Source of the DNA: Hoeflea prorocentri
GTDB lineage: Bacteria > Pseudomonadota > Alphaproteobacteria > Rhizobiales > Rhizobiaceae
Assembly (NCBI RefSeq): GCF_027944115.1
Contig: NZ_JAPJZI010000001.1
Coordinates: forward strand, 2,418,001 to 2,482,000
Length of the DNA stretch: 64,000 bases
Direction: 5' to 3'
This document shows positions 44,257 through 55,600 of this stretch, piece by piece; position 1 is the first letter of the stretch, and the number at the start of each line of letters is the position of its first letter. The notes beneath the pieces were generated by a model. The model ran no database searches. It was not told where the DNA came from and saw nothing but the letters and a program-made list of their open reading frames with translations. The position numbers were made by a program, and so were the translations under genes.

Positions 44257-45438
44257 TTGACCGGCGCATTGAACGAACGGCACAACGATAAAGACCACGA
44301 CATCGATGAAGGGTACGGCGCGCGCCTGACGATTGACCTGCAGGCGCTTGCAGACAACTGGCGTGTGATGCGCGACCGGTCCCACCCTGCCCGCTGCGCG
44401 GCTGTCATCAAGGCCGATGGTTACGGGATTGGCGCACCGGAGGTGGCCACCACGCTTTACGCCGCCGGATGCCGGGATTTCTTCGTTGCAACGGCGCGCG
44501 AGGGAGCCATCATCAGGGTCTATGCTCCGCAGGCGCGCATATTCGTGATGAACTGTATTTTGCCCGGGATCGAGGAGACCTGCCGGGCCGCCGAACTCGT
44601 TCCGGTTCTGGCATCCATGGAACATGTCGCGATCTGGACCAATGCCTGTATCGCCAACGGCGACCATCCGTGCGCGCTGCAGGTCGATACCGGTATGAAC
44701 CGATTGGGCATCACCAGCGAGGAGGCACTGTCGATCGCCGGTGACGTCACCCGCCCGGCTGGCTTTTCCCCGGTCTTGCTGATGAGTCACCTTGCCTGCG
44801 GGGACACGCCCGATCATCCGCTCAACCATCATCAGCTTGAAGCGTTTCGGGCTGCCGTCGGTGCTTTCGACGGCGTCGAGGCAAGCCTGAGCAACTCCGC
44901 CGGCGTTCTGCTGGGCCCTGAATACAGGTTTGATCTGACCCGGCCCGGTATAATGCTCTTCGGAGGATCAGTTGGTGACGGCGTCAATACGATCACACGA
45001 CCGGTGGTCACTGCGGAGGCCCGCATCATAACGATCCGCCATGCCAAACGTGGAGAAACGGTCAGTTACGGCGCCACCGTGACGCTTGAGCGCGACAGTC
45101 GTATCGCCATCTGTTCGATCGGCTATGCGGACGGATATCCGCGCTCACTCTCCGGCAGCGGCGTGCCCTTGCGCAATGCGGTGCGTGACGGCGCCCACGC
45201 TTTTGCCGCAGGGCAGCGCCTGCCCCTTCTGGGCCGTGTAACGATGGACATGACGGCCTTTGACATTACCGACCTGCCGGACAACACGCTGCGAGCGGGC
45301 GATTTCGTTGAACTGTTCGGCAAGAATGTCGCTCTCGACGACGTGGCACGGGCCGGCGGCACCATCGGCTATGAACTCCTGACGTCGCTTGGTCAGCGCT
45401 ATCGGCGGCATTGCCTGCCGGCTGAAAACGAGGATTGA
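44257..45438 (+). CDS. alr: Alanine racemase
   Basis: A 393-residue PLP enzyme that makes D-alanine for peptidoglycan. The PLP lysine lies in CAAVIKADGYGIGAPEVA near residue 55, the second catalytic residue in GETVSYGATVTLERD near residue 268, and the QVDTGMNRLGI and SIGYADGYPRSLSG motifs are present. No ATG is in frame upstream of the conserved part; the start is probably TTG at 44257 or TTG at 44269, both without a strong Shine-Dalgarno, so translation may depend on coupling to dnaB, which ends 14 bp upstream. radA begins 9 bp after the stop. Confidence 0.93.
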   Translation: MTGALNERHNDKDHDIDEGYGARLTIDLQALADNWRVMRDRSHPARCAAVIKADGYGIGAPEVATTLYAAGCRDFFVATAREGAIIRVYAPQARIFVMNCILPGIEETCRAAELVPVLASMEHVAIWTNACIANGDHPCALQVDTGMNRLGITSEEALSIAGDVTRPAGFSPVLLMSHLACGDTPDHPLNHHQLEAFRAAVGAFDGVEASLSNSAGVLLGPEYRFDLTRPGIMLFGGSVGDGVNTITRPVVTAEARIITIRHAKRGETVSYGATVTLERDSRIAICSIGYADGYPRSLSGSGVPLRNAVRDGAHAFAAGQRLPLLGRVTMDMTAFDITDLPDNTLRAGDFVELFGKNVALDDVARAGGTIGYELLTSLGQRYRRHCLPAENED

Positions 45439-45447
45439 CGGACGGTC

Positions 45448-46842
45448 ATGGCGCGCTCGAAACCCCAATTCATCTGCCAGAACTGCGGCACAGTCCACAC
45501 CCGCTGGGCCGGCAAGTGCGACGGCTGCGGCGAATGGAATACGATCGTCGAGGAAGATACGACGGGCGGCATTGCCAGCGGTCCGGGAAAGCCGCGCACG
45601 AAGGGCAAACCGGTGGCCCTTACCTCTTTGTCGGGCGACATTGAGGACGCACCGCGCATCGAAACAGGCATTGCGGAGCTGGACCGTGTCACCGGCGGCG
45701 GCTTCGTTCGCGGTTCGGCTCTCCTCGTGGGGGGCGACCCAGGCATCGGCAAGTCGACGCTTTTAATGCAGGCAGCAGCAGCCCTGGCGCGAAAGTCCCA
45801 CAAGGTTATCTATGTGTCCGGCGAGGAGGCGGTGGCGCAGATCCGCCTGCGAGCGCAGCGGCTGGGCGCAGCCGACACCGACGTCAAGCTGGCGGCCGAA
45901 ACCAATGTTGAGGATATCCTCGCGACAATGACAAAGGAAAAGCGCCCCGATCTCGTCATTATCGATTCCATCCAGACGTTGTGGAGCGACATGGCCGAAT
46001 CGGCCCCCGGGACGGTGACCCAGGTGCGTACCGGCGCTCAGGCGATGATCCGATTCGCCAAGAAAACCGGCGCGGCGGTTGTCCTGGTCGGCCATGTGAC
46101 CAAGGAAGGTCAGATCGCCGGTCCGCGGGTCGTCGAGCATATGGTCGATGCAGTGCTCTATTTCGAGGGCGACCGCGGACACCATTACCGGATCCTGAGG
46201 ACCGTGAAGAACCGGTTCGGCCCGACCGACGAAATCGGCGTTTTCGAAATGTCCAGCAAGGGTTTGCGTGAAGTCGCCAATCCGTCAGAGCTTTTCCTTG
46301 GAGAACGCAACGAAAAAGCCCCCGGCGCTTCGGTTTTTGCCGGCATGGAAGGAACACGACCGGTTCTGGTCGAAGTGCAGGCGCTGGTCGCCCCCTCGCC
46401 TCTCGGGACCCCGCGCCGCGCTGTCGTCGGCTGGGATTCAGCCCGGCTTTCCATGATCATTGCCGTATTGGAGGCCCATTGTGGCGTGCGGCTCGGCCAG
46501 CACGACGTCTATCTCAATGTTGCAGGCGGTTACAGGATTTCAGAGCCTGCGGCCGACCTTGCGGTTGCTTCTGCACTGGTTTCATCACTCGCCGGTCTTG
46601 CTCTTGCGGCCGATTGCGTCTATTTCGGCGAGATAAGCCTGTCCGGCGCGGTCCGGCCCGTCGCCCATACCGCGCAACGCCTCAAAGAGGCTGAGAAATT
46701 GGGGTTCGGTCATGCCGTCCTGCCGAAAGGTTCGGCGGATCTTCCGAAAAGCGCCAATGGGAGTTGGAAAACCGTCGATGCCCTGGCCGATCTTGTCGTC
46801 GAAATCGCCGGATCGCGAGCAAAGCTCGATGAAGGCGAATAA
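45448..46842 (+). CDS. radA: DNA repair protein RadA
   Basis: A 464-residue RecA-related ATPase for branch migration in recombinational repair. It has the N-terminal zinc finger FICQNCGTVHTRWAGKCDGC, Walker A LLVGGDPGIGKSTLLMQ near residue 90, the RadA signature KNRFGPTDEIGVFEM near residue 253, and a C-terminal Lon-protease-like domain (VYLNVAGGYRISEPAADLAV near residue 353). It follows alr by 9 bp. Confidence 0.96.
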   Translation: MARSKPQFICQNCGTVHTRWAGKCDGCGEWNTIVEEDTTGGIASGPGKPRTKGKPVALTSLSGDIEDAPRIETGIAELDRVTGGGFVRGSALLVGGDPGIGKSTLLMQAAAALARKSHKVIYVSGEEAVAQIRLRAQRLGAADTDVKLAAETNVEDILATMTKEKRPDLVIIDSIQTLWSDMAESAPGTVTQVRTGAQAMIRFAKKTGAAVVLVGHVTKEGQIAGPRVVEHMVDAVLYFEGDRGHHYRILRTVKNRFGPTDEIGVFEMSSKGLREVANPSELFLGERNEKAPGASVFAGMEGTRPVLVEVQALVAPSPLGTPRRAVVGWDSARLSMIIAVLEAHCGVRLGQHDVYLNVAGGYRISEPAADLAVASALVSSLAGLALAADCVYFGEISLSGAVRPVAHTAQRLKEAEKLGFGHAVLPKGSADLPKSANGSWKTVDALADLVVEIAGSRAKLDEGE

Positions 46843-46887
46843 ACTCAAACACAGGCCGGCTACCGGCAGACCGTAAGGTTATACGCT

Positions 46888-47469
46888 ATGCCAATCACCA
46901 TACTTGATGGAATCCTTATCGGCGTGACGCTGTTCTCGGCCGTGCTCGCCATGGTCCGGGGCTTTTCCAGGGAGGTGCTTTCCGTTGCCTCCTGGATCGC
47001 AGCGGCCTTTGCCGCCTACTATTTCTATCCACTGCTCGCGCCCTACGCGCTGGAATATACGGACCGCGAAGCCATCGCGAATGTGGCCTCCGCGGGGATA
47101 ATTTTCCTGATCGCGCTGATCCTCGTCACCGTGCTGACTATGCGCATCGCGGACTTTGTCATCGACAGCCGGATCGGCGCGCTCGATCGCACGCTCGGCT
47201 TCCTGTTCGGAGCCGCCCGCGGCATCCTGCTCGTGACCGTCGCGATGTTGTTTTTCAATTGGCTGGTCCTGGGGCCACAGCAACCGGCCTGGGTGGCGCA
47301 GGCAAAATCCAAACCGTTGCTGGATTCTCTCGGCGAGCAGCTCGTGGCCATTTTGCCTGAGGATGTGGACACCACGATCCTCGACCGGCTGAAAGGGCTG
47401 AGCGGCGATGATGCAGGAAGTGACCAGGAGGCCCGTATCCGTGGCACACAAAACGATCACAGAACCTGA
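46888..47469 (+). CDS. cvpA: CvpA-family membrane protein
   Basis: A 193-residue protein with four hydrophobic helices in the first 130 residues: ITILDGILIGVTLFSAVLAM, then SVASWIAAAFAAYYFYPL, GIIFLIALILVTVLTMRIAD and GILLVTVAMLFFNWLVLG. The MVRGFSREVLSVASWI motif near residue 22 is characteristic of CvpA (colicin V production), whose deeper role is tied to envelope homeostasis. Its end overlaps the purF start region by 29 bp if purF starts at GTG 47441. cvpA-purF is a widely conserved pair. Confidence 0.9.
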   Translation: MPITILDGILIGVTLFSAVLAMVRGFSREVLSVASWIAAAFAAYYFYPLLAPYALEYTDREAIANVASAGIIFLIALILVTVLTMRIADFVIDSRIGALDRTLGFLFGAARGILLVTVAMLFFNWLVLGPQQPAWVAQAKSKPLLDSLGEQLVAILPEDVDTTILDRLKGLSGDDAGSDQEARIRGTQNDHRT

Positions 47470-48907
47470 CTGCGAAGCTGACGCCTTCCGTGACGAGTGC
47501 GGCGTCTTTGGAATTTTCGGCAAGGCTGACGCGGCAGCCGTTGTCACACTCGGTCTGCATGCTCTCCAGCATCGCGGCCAGGAAGCCGCAGGCATCGTTT
47601 CCTATGACGGCAGCCAGTTTTCCGTCGAGCGCCATGTCGGCCTGATCGGCGATACATTCACCAAACCCTCTGTCCTTGCACGCCTGCCCGGCAGTCGCGC
47701 TATCGGCCATACGCGCTATTCGACAACCGGCGGCGAAGGCCTGCGCAACGTGCAGCCGTTCTTTGCCGAATTTGATGGCGGCGGTTTTGCCATTTCGCAC
47801 AACGGCAACATCACCAATGCGCTGACCATGCAGCGCGAACTGCAAAAGCGCGGTGCTATTTTCTCGTCCACCTCGGACACGGAAACGCTGCTTCATCTGA
47901 TCGCCATGAGCGATCGCGAGTATTTCATCGAGAAATTCATCGATGCCGTGACGCAGCTCGAAGGCGCGTTTTCACTTGTCGGGCTTTCCGGCAAAAAAAT
48001 GATCGGCGCACGCGATCCGCTTGGGATTCGCCCGTTGGTACTCGGCGATCTCGACGGCGCCTATATCCTTTGCTCGGAAACGTGCGCGCTCGACATTATC
48101 GGCGCCCGCTTCGTGCGCGATGTCAGGCCCGGAGAGGTGATTGTGATCACCGAGAAGGGGCTGCGCAGCTATTTCCCCTGGGGTGAGATCAAGCCGCGTT
48201 TCTGCATTTTCGAATATGTCTATTTCGCGCGTCCCGATTCCAATGTGGAGGGGCGTAACGTCTACGAGACGCGAAAGAATATCGGTATCGAGCTTGCCAA
48301 GGAAAGCCCGGTGGAGGCTGACATGGTGGTGCCCGTACCGGATTCGGGCACCCCGGCAGCCATAGGGTTTGCGCATCAGGCCGGCCTGCCCTTCGACCTC
48401 GGCATCATCCGCAATCACTATGTGGGACGCACATTTATCCAGCCGACCGCATCGATCCGGCATATGGGCGTCAAGCTCAAGCACAACGCCAACCGGACTG
48501 CCATTGAGGGCAAACGCGTGGTTCTTGTCGACGATTCCATCGTGCGCGGAACCACGTCGCAGAAAATCGTGCAGATGGTCCGCGACGCGGGAGCCGCGGA
48601 GGTGCATATGCGCATCGCTTCTCCGCCCACCGTCGCCTCGTGCTTTTACGGGGTCGACACGCCGGAAACGTCAAAGCTGCTTGCATCGCGTATGTCGACC
48701 GAGGAAATGCGCGACTATATCAAGGTGGATTCGCTGGCCTTTCTTTCCATGGACGGGCTGTACCGGGCCGTTGCCGAGCCGTCGCGCAACAAGGAATGTC
48801 CACAATTCTGCGACGCCTGTTTTTCCGGCGAATACCCGACAGACCTGACAGACCGCGACAGTGACGACGGAACACGCACACTCTCTTTGCTCGCCAAACA
48901 CGGATAA
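47441..48907 (+). CDS. purF: Amidophosphoribosyltransferase
   Basis: A 488-residue enzyme of the first committed step of purine synthesis, making phosphoribosylamine from PRPP and glutamine. A short propeptide precedes the catalytic cysteine in DECGVFGIFG (Cys20 in this numbering), as in the iron-sulfur type. The PRPP motif VVLVDDSIVRGTTSQKIV lies near residue 352, and the CDACFSGEYP cluster near the C-terminus fits a [4Fe-4S] ligand site. GTG 47441 is chosen because AGGAGG lies nine bases upstream; an ATG at 47408 is possible but has no clear ribosome-binding site. Confidence 0.94.
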   Translation: MAHKTITEPDCEADAFRDECGVFGIFGKADAAAVVTLGLHALQHRGQEAAGIVSYDGSQFSVERHVGLIGDTFTKPSVLARLPGSRAIGHTRYSTTGGEGLRNVQPFFAEFDGGGFAISHNGNITNALTMQRELQKRGAIFSSTSDTETLLHLIAMSDREYFIEKFIDAVTQLEGAFSLVGLSGKKMIGARDPLGIRPLVLGDLDGAYILCSETCALDIIGARFVRDVRPGEVIVITEKGLRSYFPWGEIKPRFCIFEYVYFARPDSNVEGRNVYETRKNIGIELAKESPVEADMVVPVPDSGTPAAIGFAHQAGLPFDLGIIRNHYVGRTFIQPTASIRHMGVKLKHNANRTAIEGKRVVLVDDSIVRGTTSQKIVQMVRDAGAAEVHMRIASPPTVASCFYGVDTPETSKLLASRMSTEEMRDYIKVDSLAFLSMDGLYRAVAEPSRNKECPQFCDACFSGEYPTDLTDRDSDDGTRTLSLLAKHG

Positions 48908-48911
48908 AATA

Positions 48912-49649
48912 ATGATGGATCTCAGCGGCCGCATCGCGCTGGTCACCGGCGCATCACGCGGCATCGGCTATTTCACGGCTCTTGAGCTTGCCAAGGCCGG
49001 CGCCCATGTGGTTGCCGTCGCGCGCACCGTTGGCGGTTTGGAAGAACTCGACGATGCAATCAATGCCGCCGGCGGTTCCGCTACCCTGGTGCCGCAGGAC
49101 CTGCTCGATATGAAGGCAGTGGACCGGCTGGGCGCGGCCATCAATGAGCGCTGGGAGAAACTCGATATCCTTGTGGCCAATTCGGGAATCCTCGGTCCGC
49201 TTTCCCCCGTCGGCCATATCGAGGCCAAGGCATTCGAGAAGGTGATGAACAAGAACATCGTCTCCACATGGCGGGTGATCCGATCGGTCGAAACGCTGCT
49301 GCACAAGTCTGACGCGGGCCGGGCCATCATCATCTCATCCGGAGCGGCTCACAATTGCCGTGCCTTCTGGGGCGCCTATTCGGCGAGCAAGGCTGCTCTT
49401 GAAGCGCTGGCGCGCTGCTGGGCCGCCGAAACCGTCAACACGGCGCTGCGGGTCAATTGTGTCAATCCCGGCGGCACGCGGACTGCCATGCGCGCCCAGG
49501 CGATACCGGGTGAGGATCCGATGACCGTCCCCCACCCCTCCGAGGTTGCCGCCAAGATTGCTCTGCTGGCGGCCCCGGCTCTGGAACATACCGGTATGCT
49601 CTACGATTTTCCGGAAGACCGCTGGAAGAGCTACCGGCACCCGGACTGA
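48912..49649 (+). CDS. Short-chain dehydrogenase/reductase
   Basis: A 245-residue SDR with the cofactor loop IALVTGASRGIGYFTALELA, NSG in place of NNAG near residue 90, catalytic Ser in AIIISSGAAHN near residue 140, and the YSASKAALEAL (YxxxK) motif near residue 156. It begins 5 bp after the purF stop (a second ATG follows one codon later), so it is co-transcribed with purF. This pairing is familiar in Rhizobiales, but the substrate is unknown. It converges with the autotransporter gene. Confidence 0.87.
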   Translation: MMDLSGRIALVTGASRGIGYFTALELAKAGAHVVAVARTVGGLEELDDAINAAGGSATLVPQDLLDMKAVDRLGAAINERWEKLDILVANSGILGPLSPVGHIEAKAFEKVMNKNIVSTWRVIRSVETLLHKSDAGRAIIISSGAAHNCRAFWGAYSASKAALEALARCWAAETVNTALRVNCVNPGGTRTAMRAQAIPGEDPMTVPHPSEVAAKIALLAAPALEHTGMLYDFPEDRWKSYRHPD

Positions 49650-49664
49650 CCAGGCGGGAAGATG

Positions 49665-52600
49665 TCAGAACGGTATTTTCAGACGAGCCTGTCCGCCGAA
49701 TTCCTGGACATCGGCTGAAAACAGCGCGCCCACGCCAGCTTCAAACATTGCCCTTTCGCCAAAATGTGTCTCAATGGACGCGCCGATATCGGCAAACATG
49801 CTATCTGCCTCATCGACAAGCGTGTAGCTTGAACTGCCAAAACCTGCTGCCTGGAGCTGTGCGGTCGTACTGCGGTTCTGACCGCCGGAAAGAGCGAGCA
49901 TACCAAGGTGGAAAGTCGCCTTTGCGGTGGATCCCGATAAATCAAACTCGGTCGAGATATCCACGGCCGGATTGAAGTTGAAGACTGTCCCTGAAATGGA
50001 CCCGATAGCGAGCTTGAAGTCGCCGCCTTCGGCTTCGGTGAACCCGCCTTGATAGTAATGCGTGACCCCGACACCGAAGGAGGGCTTGATCGAGCTCGTA
50101 TCGGTCACGGCGAACTCATGTCCGATAGTTGCCTGGCCCGAAACCCACCACAAATTCGGATTTGAATTGGCAAAAACCCCGCCGCTTGACGAAAACGCCT
50201 CGCGGGTAAAATCGTAGTGGCCATAGCCACCTAACACGGACCCCGAAATTGATGTCTTGCCGATTTCCGCCCGCAGCGACCCGCCAAGCTGGACGCGCCC
50301 GCCGTTGGAGCTGAAGGTGGAGCTGGACTGGTTGAAAAATTCGTATCCAAGCCCGAGGCCGGCAAACCAGCCCGGCGTGAATTCGTATTCCAGACCACCA
50401 GCGATGGCGAAGACATTTTCATTGTAGCCAACCGCGTCCGGGTTCTTGTCACGGTGGTGATGGCTGGCCCCAATGCTCAGCCAGGCACAGGTGCCGTGCG
50501 CACCGAGATCGGCGGTCGCAATATTCTGCCCCCCGGCACAGGCGTTAAGGGCGCCGGAAAAGCCAAAGGCGGAGAAGTAAGCCGCGTCCACAGCCGCAAA
50601 AACATCGCCCGGCGCCAGTTTGTCATAGGCGCCTTTGAGCTCTTCGACAGTCGCAAGTCCCAAGATGATACTTGCGGCATCCTCAACGAATTCATAGTTG
50701 TCCGCGACGCTGGCCAAAGCGACATCGCTCGCAAGCGGAACGGCGCTTGCATCATCGCCCGAACCCAACAGGCTTGTTGTTGCCACACTGCCTCCCGACA
50801 GTTCTGCATTGCGCGCAGCGATCAGTTCTTCAATCAGTGCAGCGGCCTTCTGCTGGTTCTGGCTTAACGCCAGATCGTCGCTGGAATAGTCGACCGTATA
50901 TTCAAGGTCGATTGTTTTGCTGTTCTTTAGGACAAGGGAATAATCCACCGTTGCTGTGTCGGCGGCCGCGAGATTTTTAATGCTAAGGGTGACATCGTCG
51001 CTGTAAATGATTGTGCTGGAACCGCTATCACCCGAGTTGAGCAGATTGGTACCGGTCGGATTGGCGCTCACAGTCGCCTTGGGCGTTTGTGAACCGGACG
51101 AGTTTGCCAGCAGGATTTCATCGCTCTTTCCATCTGAACGGCGGCCCATCTCAAGATCGAACAGATATATGCCGTCAGAGTGGAACTGCGAAGACAGCTT
51201 GCCCTTTAGCGAAGTGGTTATGATGTTGCCGGTTCCACCCGGAGACAGTGTTCCGGCATTGACGAGATTTCCGCTGCTGCTGAGATCTACCGTGTAGCCC
51301 ATCTCGAAGACACCACCGTCTTTGTTGTCAAACAGATTGGTACTCCCGCCCTTCATGGCGAGGCCGCCGCTGATCGTACCCCTGTTGTTGATTGTGTTCT
51401 TATCGCCTTTCATCGTGATGACCGTGGAATAATCACTCGACGAGGCAAAAGCCTGTGCCGTGCTGATCGTGCCCTCGTTGTTGATGGTTGCTGTGTCTGC
51501 GCCCAGGATATCGATCGCCTGATAGCCATTGTTGGCTGTTCCGCCCGTCGAAACCGTGGAGAGTCTTCCGATGTTGATCGTCACATTGCCGGCTGAGTTG
51601 TATCCGTCGCTTTGAGCCACAATGCCGTAGCCTTGTGTTCCCGAGGAGATGATGTCTCCGTGGATATCAAGCGTGATGGCTCCCCCGTCGTCGCCGGAAC
51701 CACCAAGGCTTTGAGCAAAAATCCCTGTCGAATAATCACCCGTCATGGTGATCGCATCGACTGTTTCGATGTTTATCGTGCCGCCCGACCCGGGGTCTCC
51801 CACATTGCCGATATAGGTGTTCGGCGTGTTGGCGGTGACACCGACCGCGCCACCACTTCCACCGGTTGATTGTGCCCATATACCGTGGGCGAACTGCCCG
51901 CTCGTTGTGATGGCGGCAATCGAGCTGATGTCGATATTGCCGCCATTTCCACCCGCGCCGGAATCCTCCTGCGCAACGACACCAAGCCCGAAACTCGCGG
52001 TATATACGGGCGAGCCAAAGGAAAGTTCCACATCGCCTGCGGCACCGCCGCCACCGCCGACTGACTGCACAAACATGCCCATGGCGCCGAGGCCCGAGGT
52101 GTTGATGGCTCCACGGTTGTCAATCAATATGTGGCCGCCATTACCGCCGCCGCTGCCCCTGCCGCCGACAGTGACCTGTGAGATCGAACCAGCTGCGCCA
52201 TCACCGCCAACACCTCCGCCACCACCGACGGACTGAGCAAAAATCGCCGTCCCGCTGGCGCCGGTGGTTGTAATGGTTCTGAAATTATCGACCGTCAGGT
52301 CGCCACCATCACCGGCGGCACCGCCGTAGCCGCCGATATCAATGACCCAATTGGTCAGTTCTGATTTGATCTTAAAGCCACTCAGGCCCTGAATGGCGAG
52401 ATACCAGTAATAGGCAGAGAGCGCATCATCGATACCGGCGTAGATATATTCCTCGAAGATGTCTTGTGGGTCACCCGTCTGGGACTCCAACGCCTCGGTC
52501 AGGGCATCGGCAAAATCGTTCGCGGCGTATTCGCCATTGCCGCCGCTACCTCCACCGCCGCCCACAGAATGGGCAAATATGCCATAGGAGGCCACGCCGG

Positions 52601-55600
52601 AAGTCGAAATGTCTGCCACATTGGTGACATCGACGGCACCGCCGGTTCCGCCGACACCGCCATTGCCGCCCAGATCGAAGGTCAGACTGTACGAGCCGGT
52701 CGATGCGCCGTCGGAAGCAGACGAGAAAAACTGGAGCAACGGAAAGGACTCGGCCGACCCTCCGTCGCCGCCGCCGCCGCCAACAGACTGTGCGAAAATC
52801 GCCGATGAGACGTCACCACCGGTCGTAATCGAACCGAAATTGTTGACCGTCACGCCACCGGCATTGGCACCCGTTCCGCCCTTTCCACCAACACTTACGG
52901 CTGCACTGACTTCGACTGAGGAGGCAGACGCGGATGTGAAATCGAGCAGGATGTTGGCCGCCGTCCCGCCCTGACCGCCATTGCCACCGATGGATTGGGC
53001 ATAGATACCCTTTGATCCGCCCCTTGTGGTGGAAAGCGAGGCCAGATTGAAGACGTCTACATCGCCGCCAATGCCTCCATTCCCGGCAGCGCCACCAACC
53101 GTGACCGTTGCTCCCAACGTTCCGCTTGTCGACGAATCTGAAGCAAAGACGAAGGAGCTGCCACCGCTGCCGCCGTTGCCGCCAATAGATTGAGCCAAGA
53201 CGGCGCTGGAGTAAAAGCGACCTGTTGTAATGCTACCCAGGTTTACGACCGAAACATCACCGCCAGCTCCACCGCCGCCGCCTTCACCGCCGATGCCCAC
53301 GTCGACCGTCAGCGAAGAGTTGCTGGAGAATGACATAACGCCTGACAGCGCCGTGCCTCCGCTACCGCCTGCTCCGCCCACGGACTGCGCCAGGAGACCG
53401 ACTGCGCTGAAGTCCTGGGTGCTAATGGCACCGCCATTGTTAACGTTGACCGTTCCGCCCTTGCTGCCGCTGCCGCCGGTTCCGCCGAGTGTGACATCGA
53501 TATCGGCCGTGTATTCTCCGGCCGACAGGCCCGCATCAACCGCCAGCCAGGCGCTGCCGCCCTCACCGCCGACGGATTGAGCCATGATGCCATAGGCATA
53601 TTCGCCAGTTGTCGCGAGCGATGCTCCATTCGTGACGGTTACAGCTCCACCCGAACCCGAGGCGCCACCGTCGCCACCCAGGGCCATGGAAACCTCACCC
53701 ACCGTCATGGCCTCAACGGAAATCACACCGAGAGCATTACCACCGCCACCACCAACGCTCTGCGCCAGAAGCGCCGTGCCGTTGTCACCAGACGTTGTTA
53801 TGTCCGCCTCGTTGTCGATCTCAACAGTGGCGGCCATCCCGCCGGTGCCGCCGTTGCCAGACACCGTTTGCGAGTAGGACCCGCCATTGAAGAGATCGGC
53901 ATTGATGCTGAAGGACGATGTGCCCCCGGAACCGGCAATGCTTTGCGCGGTAACGCCGATCCCGTTGTCGCCGTCGACGATGATCTGACCGGCTGTGGTG
54001 ACCAGGACCGCGCCGGCATTACCCGCCCCGCCACCACTGCCGCCGGCTGTGATTGAAACTTCGCCGACGGATGCCAGATCTCCCGTGAGCGTCATATCGC
54101 TCATACCGCCGCCGCCGCCGATGCTATGTGCCACAATCGCGCTGGAGTTGTTTCCGCTGGCATGGATGACGGATGCGTCACCCTGCTGGTTGACAGTGAC
54201 GTTTCCGCCGCTGCCGCCAGTTCCTGAGTTTCCTCCGGACGTCAGCTCGATGTTTCCACTGCTGGCAACGTCGATCGTCGATGTCCAACCGCCCATGCCG
54301 CCACCGCCGCCAATGCTCTGCGCAACAATTGCGTGCGATACAAGGCCGGTCGTCGTCATGTCGGAATTCGTTGTCAGCGTAACCGTGCCTCCGTCGCCAC
54401 CGCGGCCGCCACTGCCGCCAACGGTGTTGTCGACCGAGCCGAAGGTGAGACCGCTGCCGCCGAAGGTCGATCCGGCAATACCGCCGCCGCCACCCACGGA
54501 ATGGGCCACGACGGCGGGTGAGTGGACACCGCCGGTGGTCACACTTTCAAACAGGACGACCTTAACCGCGCCGCCGGCACCGCCATCGCCAGCCGATCCG
54601 CCGACCGTTTGCGTAAAACTGACCCCGGCGTCGATGGCATCGTAGTTGATGGTGCTGCCCGACATACCGCCACCGCCACCAATGGATTGCGCAACAAATC
54701 CGTGGGAGAGGTCCTCTTGAGTTTTTACAGTGAAATAGTTTTGCACTGCGGTGACCGTGTCTCCGGCGCCGCCACTGCCGGCGTTACCGCCTTGCCCAAG
54801 ATTGATGTCAACACCGATACCGGCGGCGAGCGTGAGATCATTACTGCTGTTTCCGCCGCCGCCGCCAATGGACTGAAGCAGCACACCATGCGACCGATAG
54901 CCAAGCGCCTCAACGCTGCCGACAGTTGTCGAAGCACTCTTAAGCGTCACCGTGCCGCCATTTCCGGCGGTGCCACCAGTGCCGCCGGTGGAAAAGCCGA
55001 CATCCAGATTGAAGGTTTCGACAGAGCCGCCAATACCACCACCGCCGCCTATGGACTGCAACACGAGCGCATCTGAAAACACGCCGTCGGAAGAAATCTT
55101 GCTTCCGTCGAGCGTAACGGTCACATCTTTGCCGGCCCCTCCGCTTCCCCCGGAACCGCCGAGCGCTTCGACACCGTCTGAAGAGCCGCCGCTGCCACCG
55201 CCGCCGCCCATGCTTTGCGCGACCACTGCGGGCGCCTTGATGCCGGCTGTTTTGACCGTCACGTTGCTGTCAAAGACAATCGTCACTGAATCGGCGTCGC
55301 CGCCGGCCGAGCCACTGCCTCCGAGCGAAGCGAATGCTTCACCTGATCCGCCTTTGCCGCCACCACCTCCGACACTTTGCACGAAAACACCGGCGGCTCC
55401 TTCACCCGACGTTTGAATGATACTGCCGCTGCCGAGCGTCAGTCCGGCCGTTCCCGCAGTACCGGCGCTTTCCGAAGCGGCTCCGTAGCTGTCGAGCACC
55501 TCAGCGGCAGAGCCGCCGTCGCCGGCAAATCCGCCGACACTCTGAATCAGAATTCCATCCGCATCGCGGCCAGTTGTCGTTATGTTTGCGGTGATTGTGA